Shown here: one piece after another, positions 51,677-59,280 of the stretch
How the letters are laid out: each line of letters begins with the position of its first letter
Position numbering within the stretch: the first letter of the stretch is position 1
Origin: JAWPMT01 sp965242775
GTDB lineage: Bacteria > Bacteroidota > Bacteroidia > Cytophagales > Cyclobacteriaceae
Direction of reading: 5' to 3'
Assembly: GCA_965242775.1 (NCBI GenBank)
Contig: CBDETI010000022.1
Coordinates: 186,001 to 250,000, forward strand
DNA: 64,000 bases
Program-made: the position numbers and the translations under genes
Notes under the pieces: model-generated
Databases searched by the model: none
What the model saw: only the letters and a program-made list of their open reading frames with translations
Told to the model about the DNA's origin: nothing

Positions 51677-52864
51677 TTAGTCGAGAATCTCCGTTACCTG
51701 ACCAGATCCGACGGTACGGCCGCCTTCTCTAATCGCGAATCGAAGACCTTTTTCAAGCGCGACAGCATTGATAAGGTTAACCTCGATGGTGACGTTATCA
51801 CCAGGCATAACCATTTCCACATTATCAGGAAGCATGATCTCTCCCGTCACGTCTGTAGTTCTCAGGTAGAACTGAGGTCGATACTTGTTGAAGAAAGGAG
51901 TGTGTCGACCACCTTCTTCTTTTGAAAGCACATAAACCTCTGCCTTAAAGTGAGCGTGAGGTGTAACAGAACCAGGCTTACAGATGATCATTCCTCTTCG
52001 GATATCGGTTTTTTCGATACCTCTCAAAAGAAGACCTACATTATCACCAGCTTCACCTCTGTCAAGAATTTTTCTGAACATCTCAACACCAGTCACAGTA
52101 GACTTGAGATCTTCAGCACCCATTCCGATGATATCAACCGCGTCGCCAGAGTTGATCACTCCTCGCTCGATTCTACCAGTTGCAACAGTACCTCGACCAG
52201 TGATTGAGAAAACGTCCTCAACTGGCATCAAGAAATCTTTATCAACTGCTCGCTCAGGAAGAGGAATGTACTCATCCACTGCAGCCATCAATTCGTCTAC
52301 TTTAGCCACCCAAGTAGCCTCGCCGTTCAATGCACCAAGTGCTGATCCTTGAATAACAGGAATATCATCACCTGGAAAATCATATGCTGAAAGGAGCTCT
52401 CTGATTTCCATTTCTACCAACTCCAACAATTCTTCGTCATCAACAAGGTCAACTTTGTTCATGAAAACAACCAAAGCAGGTACACCAACCTGACGAGAAA
52501 GCAGGATGTGCTCTCTTGTTTGCGGCATAGGACCGTCAGTCGCAGCCACAACGATGATGGCACCGTCCATCTGCGCAGCACCAGTAACCATGTTTTTCAC
52601 ATAATCCGCGTGACCCGGGCAGTCAACGTGCGCATAGTGTCTGTTCTCAGTTTGATATTCAATGTGAGAAGTATTGATAGTAATACCTCTTTCTTTCTCT
52701 TCCGGAGCATTATCAATAGAAGAGAAATCTTTTTGTTCTGCGAGACCTTTGCCCGCTAGCACCGCTGAAATAGCAGCAGTCAAAGTTGTCTTACCATGAT
52801 CCACGTGACCGATGGTACCAATGTTTACGTGTGGTTTGGAACGATCAAAGGTTTCTTTAGCCAT
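51677..52864 (-). CDS. tuf: Elongation factor Tu
   Basis: 395 residues. G1 GHVDHGKTTL, switch I KERGITINTSHIEYQT, G3 DCPGHADY, G4 NKVD, G5 SALGAL-type loop, followed by the two barrel domains (GRGTVATGRIERGVI; DNVGLLLRGIEKTDIRRGMIICKPGS). It delivers aminoacyl-tRNA. It is the last gene of a tRNA-Tyr/Gly/Thr-tuf unit and is not in the fusA operon. Confidence 0.99.
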   Translation of the reverse strand: MAKETFDRSKPHVNIGTIGHVDHGKTTLTAAISAVLAGKGLAEQKDFSSIDNAPEEKERGITINTSHIEYQTENRHYAHVDCPGHADYVKNMVTGAAQMDGAIIVVAATDGPMPQTREHILLSRQVGVPALVVFMNKVDLVDDEELLELVEMEIRELLSAYDFPGDDIPVIQGSALGALNGEATWVAKVDELMAAVDEYIPLPERAVDKDFLMPVEDVFSITGRGTVATGRIERGVINSGDAVDIIGMGAEDLKSTVTGVEMFRKILDRGEAGDNVGLLLRGIEKTDIRRGMIICKPGSVTPHAHFKAEVYVLSKEEGGRHTPFFNKYRPQFYLRTTDVTGEIMLPDNVEMVMPGDNVTIEVNLINAVALEKGLRFAIREGGRTVGSGQVTEILD

Positions 52865-52931
52865 ATTTGATAATCCTCAGTTTAATTAAGTCAGTTTTTA
52901 TTAATCTAATTTTATTTCAATACTTTCTCAG

Positions 52932-53003
52932 AGCCAACGACGGGATTTGAACCCGTGACCTCTTCCTTACCAAGGAAACGCTCTACCCCTGAGCTACGTC
53001 GGC
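52932..53003 (-). tRNA. tRNA-Thr (GGT)
   Basis: 72 bases on the minus strand. Acceptor stem GCCGACG with CGTTGGC (one G-U pair), anticodon loop TTGGTAA between TTTCC and GGAAG stems, so anticodon GGT. T-loop TTCAAAT. CCA is not encoded. Lies directly upstream of tuf. Confidence 0.96.
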
Positions 53004-53011
53004 TTGAAAAG

Positions 53012-53084
53012 AGCGGGTGACCAGGTTCGAACCGGCGACCTACAGCTTGGAAGGCTGTCGCTCTACCAACTGAGCTACACCCGC
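53012..53084 (-). tRNA. tRNA-Gly (TCC)
   Basis: 73 bases on the minus strand. Acceptor GCGGGTG with CACCCGC, anticodon stem ACAGC/GCTGT around loop CTTCCAA, so anticodon TCC. T-loop TTCGAAC. Eight bases separate it from tRNA-Thr. Confidence 0.97.
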
Positions 53085-53135
53085 TTAAAGAACTTTCAGA
53101 AAGAACAAAATGTACTCTCCCTTTCAGTTCTATAT

Positions 53136-53184
53136 GTGCACTCTCCTTGAGATGCACTTGCACTCCTTCGCCTTGGCTAAGGCG
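53136..53184 (-). other. Two hairpins in the spacer between tRNA-Tyr and tRNA-Gly
   Basis: The 107-base spacer contains a perfect CGCCTT-AGCC-AAGGCG hairpin (53169-53184) and a bulged hairpin bounded by GTGCA/TGCAC (53136-53157). They may guide tRNA processing; no known RNA family was recognised. Confidence 0.4.
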
Positions 53185-53191
53185 TGCGCTG

Positions 53192-53274
53192 TGGGGGGAG
53201 CAGGATTCGAACCTACGAAGACATAAGTCAGCAGATTTACAGTCTGCCCCAGTTGGCCGCTTTGGTATCCCCCC
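53192..53274 (-). tRNA. tRNA-Tyr (GTA)
   Basis: 83 bases on the minus strand with the long variable arm of bacterial tRNA-Tyr. Acceptor GGGGGGA with TCCCCCC; anticodon stem GCAGA/TCTGC around loop CTGTAAA, so anticodon GTA. T-loop TTCGAAT. First gene of the tRNA-tuf operon. Confidence 0.96.
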
Positions 53275-53313
53275 GGAATAAAAGAACTACCCTTCTCCAC
53301 GGAAAAAGGAATG

Positions 53314-53344
53314 CAAAATTATACGTATTTTTATTTTAATCAAA
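53314..53344 (-). promoter_or_regulatory. Promoter of the tRNA-Tyr/Gly/Thr-tuf operon
   Basis: On the minus strand TTTG (53344-53341), 19-base spacer, TAATTTTG (53321-53314), both exact. The next bases are CATTCCTTTTTCC, close to the sequence after the rplC and trnW promoters. Confidence 0.9.
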
Positions 53345-53564
53345 GAATGTTGATCGACAGAACGAAAAATATCTTAACAGCGGGTTTTGTGGCATTTTTT
53401 CATAGGGAAAAAACCGTTTCAAGGATCATCTCCGAGCACCAATTCAACTTATGATTGCGGAGATCAACTTATTAGCAAAACAGAATTTAATCTTCATGCA
53501 GGGAAGCGAAATGTTTGCATGCAGGATGTAATCCGTTTTCCATTTTAGGCTTAATACTTATTGA
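53345..53564. other. Divergent intergenic region between the tRNA-tuf operon and pyrH
   Basis: No convincing gene. It holds a 7-bp inverted repeat ATCTCCG/CGGAGAT (53428-53434 and 53458-53464) with CAAT/ATTG nested inside, and an 8-base direct repeat CATGCAGG at 53495-53502 and 53518-53525, 23 bases apart. These could be binding sites; nothing more can be said from sequence. Confidence 0.4.
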
Positions 53565-53572
53565 TATATTTG
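53565..53572 (+). promoter_or_regulatory. -7 box of the pyrH-frr promoter
   Basis: TATATTTG is an exact match to TAnnTTTG, 17 bases before the pyrH ATG. No good TTTG is found at -33 (only a T-run around 53543), so this is a partial call. Confidence 0.6.
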
Positions 53573-53589
53573 CCCGCAAAATATCCAGC

Positions 53590-54294
53590 ATGAAATATCG
53601 GAGAATTCTCTTGAAACTAAGCGGAGAGGCGCTCATGGGTGATCAGCAGTTTGGTATCGATGCCAACCGGCTTGACCAATATGCCAATGAAATCAAAAAA
53701 GTCCATGACGAAGGTCTGGAACTTGCGATTGTAATTGGTGGGGGCAACATTTTCCGCGGTGTGCAGGCCGAAAGTGCTGGAATCGATCGGGTGCAGGGAG
53801 ATTATATGGGGATGCTTGCCACCGTAATTAATGCGATGGCATTGCAGAGCTCATTGGAGAAGCATGGCATGTACACACGATTAATGAGTGGCCTGGAAAT
53901 GGAAAAGGTGTGCGAGCCTTTTATTCGCCGAAGGGCCATCAGACACTTGGAGAAGGGTCGGATCGTTATATTCGGAGCAGGATTAGGAAATCCTTATTTT
54001 ACAACCGACTCTACCGCCAGCCTTAGGGCGATCGAAATTGAAGCAGAAGTAGTATTAAAAGGAACGAGGGTTGATGGTGTGTATACTGCAGACCCGGAAA
54101 AAGATCCTGCTGCTACCAAATACTCTTCTATTACTTTTCAGGAGGTTTATGAAAAAGGACTCAATGTGATGGACATGACGGCCTTTACCTTATGCCAGGA
54201 AAATGAACTGCCGATTATAGTTTTTGATATGAACAAACCTGGAAACCTTGAAAGAATAGTTCAGGGTGAGGAAGTAGGCACGTTAATTAAATAA
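53590..54294 (+). CDS. pyrH: UMP kinase
   Basis: 234 residues from ATG 53590 (MKYRRILLKLSGEALMGDQQFGID); an upstream start would precede the promoter box. It phosphorylates UMP to UDP. Typical segments are AIVIGGGNIFRG, GDYMGMLATVINAMALQ, FGAGLGNPYFTTDSTASLRAIEI and KGTRVDGVYTADPEKDP. It is followed after 4 bases by frr, a common pairing. Confidence 0.98.
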   Translation: MKYRRILLKLSGEALMGDQQFGIDANRLDQYANEIKKVHDEGLELAIVIGGGNIFRGVQAESAGIDRVQGDYMGMLATVINAMALQSSLEKHGMYTRLMSGLEMEKVCEPFIRRRAIRHLEKGRIVIFGAGLGNPYFTTDSTASLRAIEIEAEVVLKGTRVDGVYTADPEKDPAATKYSSITFQEVYEKGLNVMDMTAFTLCQENELPIIVFDMNKPGNLERIVQGEEVGTLIK

Positions 54295-54298
54295 GAAT

Positions 54299-54859
54299 AT
54301 GGAAGAATTGGATTTTCACTTGGAGCATGCGAAAGAGAGCATGGATAAAACTGTATCTCACACTGCTTCTGAGTTAGCAAAAATCAGGGCGGGCAAGGCC
54401 AATCCAGCCATGCTTGATGGCTTAATGGTGGAGTACTATGGGAATCCGACTCCTATAAATCAAGTCGCTGCTGTCAATACCCCTGATGCCCGTAGTGTTG
54501 TGATCAAACCTTGGGAGAAAGCCATGATAGGAGAAATCGAAAGGGCTATCATCAACAGTGATTTGGGACTGAACCCTCAGAATGATGGCGAACTGATTCG
54601 AATCAATATACCGCCTCTAACGGAGGAGCGACGTAAGACATTGGTCAAGCAAGCCAAAGCTGAAGCAGAAAACGGAAAAATAAGTATCAGAAATATCCGA
54701 AAAGAGACAAACGATGCGCTTAAGAAGTTGTTGAAGGACGGACTATCAGAAGACTTGGTCAAGTCAGCTGAAGAGGACGTTCAAAAAATAACAGATTCGC
54801 ATGTCAGCCAGATTGATGAAATCCTCGCTAAGAAGGAAGAGGATATTATGACGATTTAA
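54299..54859 (+). CDS. frr: Ribosome recycling factor
   Basis: 186 residues. The three-helix bundle tRNA mimic is recognisable by ELAKIRAGKANPAMLDGLMVEYYGNPTPINQVAAV, then PPLTEERRKTLVKQAKAEAENGKISIRNIRKETNDALKKL. Works with EF-G to split post-termination ribosomes. Co-transcribed with pyrH; convergent to the FISUMP gene 25 bases away. Confidence 0.99.
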   Translation: MEELDFHLEHAKESMDKTVSHTASELAKIRAGKANPAMLDGLMVEYYGNPTPINQVAAVNTPDARSVVIKPWEKAMIGEIERAIINSDLGLNPQNDGELIRINIPPLTEERRKTLVKQAKAEAENGKISIRNIRKETNDALKKLLKDGLSEDLVKSAEEDVQKITDSHVSQIDEILAKKEEDIMTI

Positions 54860-54884
54860 GTCTTTCCAGTGTTGTTTAGCAAGA

Positions 54885-55496
54885 TCAGTCGGCGTGAAAT
54901 TTAACGCAACGGCTGCTCAGTCTATGGTAGTTGCCAATTACTTCATGGAAAATTTCGCCGGTACCCTCCTCCAGTGTGATGATGCCTGCGGATTCTGCGC
55001 CTTTAAGCTCTGAATCCCACCAATTACCGCTTATGGTAATGTCCTTGAACACATGACCCGGTTCACCAAAACCTCCATATAACATATGCATATTACTGCC
55101 TCCTCCTTCTATGAGAATTTGACCTGCCTCATGTCTTCCTCCGAAGTGCTCGAAAAGGTGGTTCCATTCCCTGATTGTCGGTAAATGCCACCCCTCAGGA
55201 CATGATTGAGAGGCAACCCGATAATTATACAGGCGTCCATACTTTTCACAATACGCAGGCTCGTCATTGTAGCAATAGGATCCCTGGGAAGCATAATTCA
55301 GGTTTTCTGCCAACCAGGTACGCTCCACAAAAACACCTTCCTGTATCTGACGTTTGAAAGTGATCGTTTTGTATGTTTGACCATCTCGAGAATCGGTGTA
55401 GGTTCCATCCGAAAATTCGTAGGCTTGCCCTTCTGTAGAGAAGGAAATCACAGAAAAAATTGCGACACAAAACCAGTTTGTTAGGGATTTCTTCAT
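54885..55496 (-). CDS. Secreted FISUMP-domain protein
   Basis: 203 residues with a signal peptide (MKKSLTNWFCVAIFSVISFSTEGQA). The mature part is a single FISUMP domain: DGQTYKTITFKRQ, VERTWLAENLNYASQGSYCYNDEPAYCEKYGRLYNYRVA, CPEGWHLPTIREWNHLF, GNYHRLSSRCVKF. This fold occurs in large numbers in Fibrobacter and Bacteroidota extracellular proteins; its function is not known. Four cysteines in the core could form disulfides. Confidence 0.88.
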   Translation of the reverse strand: MKKSLTNWFCVAIFSVISFSTEGQAYEFSDGTYTDSRDGQTYKTITFKRQIQEGVFVERTWLAENLNYASQGSYCYNDEPAYCEKYGRLYNYRVASQSCPEGWHLPTIREWNHLFEHFGGRHEAGQILIEGGGSNMHMLYGGFGEPGHVFKDITISGNWWDSELKGAESAGIITLEEGTGEIFHEVIGNYHRLSSRCVKFHAD

Positions 55497-55539
55497 AATT
55501 GATACGATTCAAATATATCAAGGAATCCAAATACGTGGG

Positions 55540-56109
55540 TTAGAAATAGAGTTTTCGGGATTCTATTATTTCTAAGACGGTATCCGGAACCAGGTATTTC
55601 GGTGATTTACCCTCCTTAATAAGTTGGCGGATGTGAGTTGCTGAAATAGCCATTTTCGGGGCTTCAATCCAAACGATATTAGGATGTTCCAGCGTTGAGC
55701 CTGAGGTCTCTGGTCGTGGATAGACAATCAAACCAAAGTTGTCTAGAATATGTTCGTGGTTTTTCCACCTTTTAAATGAGGTCAGATTGTCCTCTCCCAG
55801 TATTACTCTAAAAGTGTGATGCGGGTAGCGCTCGGTCAGCGCCGCGAGGGTATGACTGGTATAACTTGGTTTAGTCATGCCAAATTCTATATCCGTCGCC
55901 CTTAAATGGGCATGGGAGTCAATCGCTTCCCTGACCATGTCTATCCGATCAAATTCGTGCGCCAGGTTCCGGCTTTTTTTTAACGGATTTTGCGGAGATA
56001 CCACAAACCACACCTCATCCACTTCAGTTTGTTCATAGACCAGATTGGCGATAATCAGGTGTCCAACATGCACCGGATTGAATGACCCAAAAAAGAGGCC
56101 GACGTTCAC
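55540..56109 (-). CDS. nadD: Nicotinate-nucleotide adenylyltransferase
   Basis: 189 residues. The nucleotidyltransferase motif GSFNPVHVGHLIIA is at the N-terminus and the second ATP-binding motif ISATHIRQLI near the C-terminus; PQNPLKKSR is the substrate loop. Makes NaAD in NAD synthesis. Its start overlaps the gmk stop by 4 bases. Confidence 0.97.
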   Translation of the reverse strand: MNVGLFFGSFNPVHVGHLIIANLVYEQTEVDEVWFVVSPQNPLKKSRNLAHEFDRIDMVREAIDSHAHLRATDIEFGMTKPSYTSHTLAALTERYPHHTFRVILGEDNLTSFKRWKNHEHILDNFGLIVYPRPETSGSTLEHPNIVWIEAPKMAISATHIRQLIKEGKSPKYLVPDTVLEIIESRKLYF

Positions 56110-56675
56110 AACGCTAAAAAATTTCTGGTTAACTGCTCAGCCTCTAGAAAGGCCTGGTCGATTTCGTTGTTGACAATCACCTTGTCAAATTTAGTCTCAA
56201 ATCGCATCTCAGATTTGGCCTTTTCGACTCTGGCCCGAAGGCTCTCGCTGGTTTCGGACTGGCGCTTTTCAAGCCGATTCTGTAAGGTCTGTATGTTGTC
56301 AACACGAACAAACACAGATAGCGCAAGGTCACCCAGCTGCGACTTGAGATTCACTCCTCCTTCGACATCCACATCAAAAATGACGTGCTTGCCGAGGGCC
56401 CAAATTCGGTCTAATTCAGACTTTAAGGTGCCATACAAGACATCCTGGTATACTTCCTCCCATTCGAGAAATTCACCTGCCTCCAATTTTTGGCGAAAGT
56501 CCTGGATCGACAAAAAATAATAGTCCCTTCCATGCTGCTCGTTTTGACGCTTCGGACGTGTGGTAGCGGAAACCGAAAAGTCGAGGGACTGAAAAGTCTG
56601 AATTAAATGACGCACGATTGTAGTTTTTCCAGCACCTGACGGAGCGGAAAAAATCAGTGCCTTGCCTTTTTTCAT
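56106..56675 (-). CDS. gmk: Guanylate kinase
   Basis: 189 residues. P-loop SAPSGAGKTTI (about residues 10-20), GMP-binding SATTRPKRQNEQHGRDYYFLS and EWEEVYQDVLYGT, then DVDVEGGVNLKSQ. Converts GMP to GDP. Its ATG overlaps the stop of the anti-sigma gene (ATGA), so purine and NAD enzymes are read through from the sigma operon. Confidence 0.98.
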   Translation of the reverse strand: MKKGKALIFSAPSGAGKTTIVRHLIQTFQSLDFSVSATTRPKRQNEQHGRDYYFLSIQDFRQKLEAGEFLEWEEVYQDVLYGTLKSELDRIWALGKHVIFDVDVEGGVNLKSQLGDLALSVFVRVDNIQTLQNRLEKRQSETSESLRARVEKAKSEMRFETKFDKVIVNNEIDQAFLEAEQLTRNFLAL

Positions 56676-56932
56676 GCGGGCGAAACTAAGGCTTTTATCT
56701 TAGTCTCTATGGTTTTTACTAACTCTGCCGGCACTTCTTTTTTTTCAATTTTCTTTCGAATTATATCTCTAAACTGTTTCTCGATTTCCAAGTGCTGGAA
56801 GCAAGGGCTACATTCATCAATATGTTCTGAGATATAAGTTTCCTGCGACTTGTCAGTTTCATTGTCCAAAAGCAATTGTACAAGTCCCAGGAACTTCTCA
56901 CACGCTTTGTGGTCGGTGTTCTTTCGTTCCAT
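56672..56932 (-). CDS. RsrA-like zinc-binding anti-sigma factor
   Basis: An 86-residue ZAS-family protein. It has C11, H37, C41 and C44 (HIDECSPC), the same residue numbers as the zinc and redox residues of Streptomyces RsrA; the KACEKFLGLVQLLLD and ECSPCFQHLEIEKQFRDIIRKKI context also matches that family. It lacks the extra C-terminal cysteines of RsrA. It should bind the ECF sigma factor encoded 22 bases upstream and release it on thiol oxidation; the redox role is inferred from the residues. Confidence 0.85.
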   Translation of the reverse strand: MERKNTDHKACEKFLGLVQLLLDNETDKSQETYISEHIDECSPCFQHLEIEKQFRDIIRKKIEKKEVPAELVKTIETKIKALVSPA

Positions 56933-56954
56933 GCGTTTTTTCGTGTATCAGGTT

Positions 56955-57578
56955 CTATTTATAGCCCATGCTCTGGGCATAGTTATTCAGCCTCTCTTTA
57001 AGCAGGTTCCTTGCTCTATGTAGTCTCGACCTTACTGTTCCGATAGGAATATCCAAAATTTTGGCCATCTCCTCGTAGGTAAAGCCCTCAAGATCGCATA
57101 GAATGATCACCGTACGAAAATCAATTGCCAGGGAGTTCAAGGCATTACTCACCTCATCCCCGATCATGTCTTTCACCGCATCGATGCGCAAATCCACTGT
57201 CTTGTTGCTATCAACATCATCCGAGTTGTAGAAGTTCTCGACCTCCTGATAATCCACTTTGGAGGGTTCCTTGCTCCGCTTTCGGAAGTCGTTGATAAAA
57301 CTGTTTTTAAGAATTCTATATAGCCAGGCCTTGGCGTTTGTACCCTGTTGAAAGCTGGTCACAAAACGATACGCCTTTAAATAGGTATCCTGCACCAGAT
57401 CTTTGGCATCGTCTTCGTCGAAAGTCAAACGATAGGCGAAGTTGTACATCGAATCAATGTGTGGCATAAACTCACCATTGAATATTCGTAGTTTGTCGCC
57501 TTCCGTATACGTATATTTTGTACTTATATGCTCCTCCTCTCGATCCATCAGAGGAGTTTCTGTGTCTACTATTTCCAT
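56955..57578 (-). CDS. ECF sigma factor (SigR/RpoE-like)
   Basis: 207 residues. Region 2 (MYNFAYRLTFDEDDAKDLVQDTYLKAYRFVTSFQQGTNAKAWLYRILKNSFINDFRKRSKEP) and region 4 (LAIDFRTVIILCDLEGFTYEEMAKILDIPIGTVRSRLHRARNLLKERL) are intact, with no region 3, so it is an ECF sigma. The QQGTNAKAWLYRIL segment is characteristic of the SigR-type group. An N-terminal extension of about 35 residues precedes region 2. Followed by its probable anti-sigma factor, gmk and nadD. Confidence 0.95.
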   Translation of the reverse strand: MEIVDTETPLMDREEEHISTKYTYTEGDKLRIFNGEFMPHIDSMYNFAYRLTFDEDDAKDLVQDTYLKAYRFVTSFQQGTNAKAWLYRILKNSFINDFRKRSKEPSKVDYQEVENFYNSDDVDSNKTVDLRIDAVKDMIGDEVSNALNSLAIDFRTVIILCDLEGFTYEEMAKILDIPIGTVRSRLHRARNLLKERLNNYAQSMGYK

Positions 57579-57614
57579 TACCTTGAAGTCAATTACATGT
57601 CGCTACATGGTTCT

Positions 57615-57639
57615 TACGAACTCCTGCTGGTTTAGTTCC
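57615..57639 (-). promoter_or_regulatory. Candidate ECF-type promoter upstream of the sigma gene
   Basis: On the minus strand GGAAC (57639-57635), a 16-base spacer, CGTA (57618-57615), followed 36 bases later by the ATG. GGAAC/CGTA-like elements are typical of ECF sigma targets, so autoregulation is suggested, on one example only. Confidence 0.4.
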
Positions 57640-57693
57640 TAATCCAAGGTCGTGGTTTTTACATTCACTAGTTTTGATTCATAAATATTAGAT

Positions 57694-59280
57694 ATGCAGC
57701 TTCGAAAATACCTGTCTGAGAATCTACTTATTCTATTCTGCGTATTCCTGCCATTGTCGTCGATCGGGCAATCTGATAGCCTCACTGTAAAAATTCATAC
57801 TGAGGCAGCATTTGGAACCAACGGTGTACTTCCTCATTGGCTTGTGTTTAACCGCTTCGGTTTTTTTGAATCGAATAAGGCCGGAGCTTTTGTTCGTGGT
57901 GAGATCACTCGCCAATGGCGTCTGAAAAATGGTCTGACAATAACCTCTGAGTTGGATGCCCTAGGTGGTACTGCCGACATTTTGCTGCACGAAGCTCACT
58001 TGAACTTCGACTTCAAAGGATTTAGCCTTCAAATGGGTTTGAATGAAGTGCAAAACTCCAATTTCCCAGACCATCTCAGTACTGGGCATCTGTTTCTAAG
58101 CCAAAATGCGAGGAGTATTCCGAAAATTTCTGCCGGTTTTTTCGATTACGTGGATGTGCCACTAACTAAAGGCTACCTACAGATCAAAGGAGTGCTCAGT
58201 CAGGGGATCCTGGAAAAAGACAGGGTTGTTGAAAGACCATTGTATCATGAAAAGTGGGGCTATCTACGAACTCGCCAGTTGCCGGTTAATGTTCATTTTG
58301 GTTTTTCAAATGTTGCCCTCTTTGGGGGGGAATTGAATGGCGTCAGACAGTCGACCAATTACCTTGAGGTTTTTTTGGGACGGGCCTCATCGACTTCCAA
58401 CGTAAATGGTGATGCTATAAACGCCGCCGGCGCCCACTTCGGTATTTTCGATTATGGCGCTGAAATCGCTACCGACGATCTAAGTATCAACGTTTATTAT
58501 CAGCAGCCATGGGAAGACCGTACTAGTCTCAAGAATTTCTCCGCAGGTAATAAGGATTACCTGATCGGTATTCACCTAACCTTTAATAATCAAAAATGGA
58601 TACAAGAGATTTTGTATGAAAACCTCAATAGTACCCACCAAAGTGGTGAAGGGTTACCCGATCCGATAGTTAACGGTATAGGTTACTCGTTCGTCGACTT
58701 GCGTCCCCTCGATTACGACCAATTCTTGTTTGATGAACTGGGCATCGTAACCAGTGGTATCTCCTTCAACGAATTCATTGAGATTATCCGGTTTGAGACT
58801 AATAATAATTTGGAATTTGGTGGTCGCGATAGCTACTACGTAAACAGGGGTTATCCCGACGGCAATACTTTTCATGGCCATGTGATAGGCAATCCGCTGT
58901 TTCTTACCGCCAGCAGGTTGTTTGATTTAACCGGATACTCCGCCCTCGATGCTAGTACCGTAGTGAATAACCGGATACGGGCACAGCATTTTGGCATCGC
59001 TGGAAATCTCGTTCCCTGGGACATAGACTATAGATTGCTACTCACGTTCACCCAGAACCTGGGTACTTATGCCGGCAAATACGGAGGCAACATAACTAGT
59101 TGGAATTTGGACAGAAACTATCTTTTCCGAAATGGAATCAATTCTGATTATTTGATGCTGGAGTTACGAAAGGATTTGGACAAGGTGCCGATCCAAGCAC
59201 GCCTTACGCTCGCCCACGATCAGAGAGGTTTTGGTAAATTTTCCGGCGCCATGTTGGGATTGACTTATACCATTAAGTGA
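57694..59280 (+). CDS. Wzi-like capsule assembly outer-membrane protein
   Basis: 528 residues with a signal peptide ending LSSIGQ (about residue 26). The body is a run of amphipathic strands (LTVKIHTEAAFG, FGLSLQMGL-type repeats, LQARLTLAHDQRGFG-like end) and contains the Wzi-family segment FGGRDSYYVNRGYPDGNTFHGHVIGNPL. Wzi anchors capsule to the outer membrane in Enterobacteria; Bacteroidota homologues are mostly uncharacterised. The glycosyltransferase gene that follows overlaps by 4 bases, which supports a polysaccharide role. Confidence 0.78.
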   Translation: MQLRKYLSENLLILFCVFLPLSSIGQSDSLTVKIHTEAAFGTNGVLPHWLVFNRFGFFESNKAGAFVRGEITRQWRLKNGLTITSELDALGGTADILLHEAHLNFDFKGFSLQMGLNEVQNSNFPDHLSTGHLFLSQNARSIPKISAGFFDYVDVPLTKGYLQIKGVLSQGILEKDRVVERPLYHEKWGYLRTRQLPVNVHFGFSNVALFGGELNGVRQSTNYLEVFLGRASSTSNVNGDAINAAGAHFGIFDYGAEIATDDLSINVYYQQPWEDRTSLKNFSAGNKDYLIGIHLTFNNQKWIQEILYENLNSTHQSGEGLPDPIVNGIGYSFVDLRPLDYDQFLFDELGIVTSGISFNEFIEIIRFETNNNLEFGGRDSYYVNRGYPDGNTFHGHVIGNPLFLTASRLFDLTGYSALDASTVVNNRIRAQHFGIAGNLVPWDIDYRLLLTFTQNLGTYAGKYGGNITSWNLDRNYLFRNGINSDYLMLELRKDLDKVPIQARLTLAHDQRGFGKFSGAMLGLTYTIK

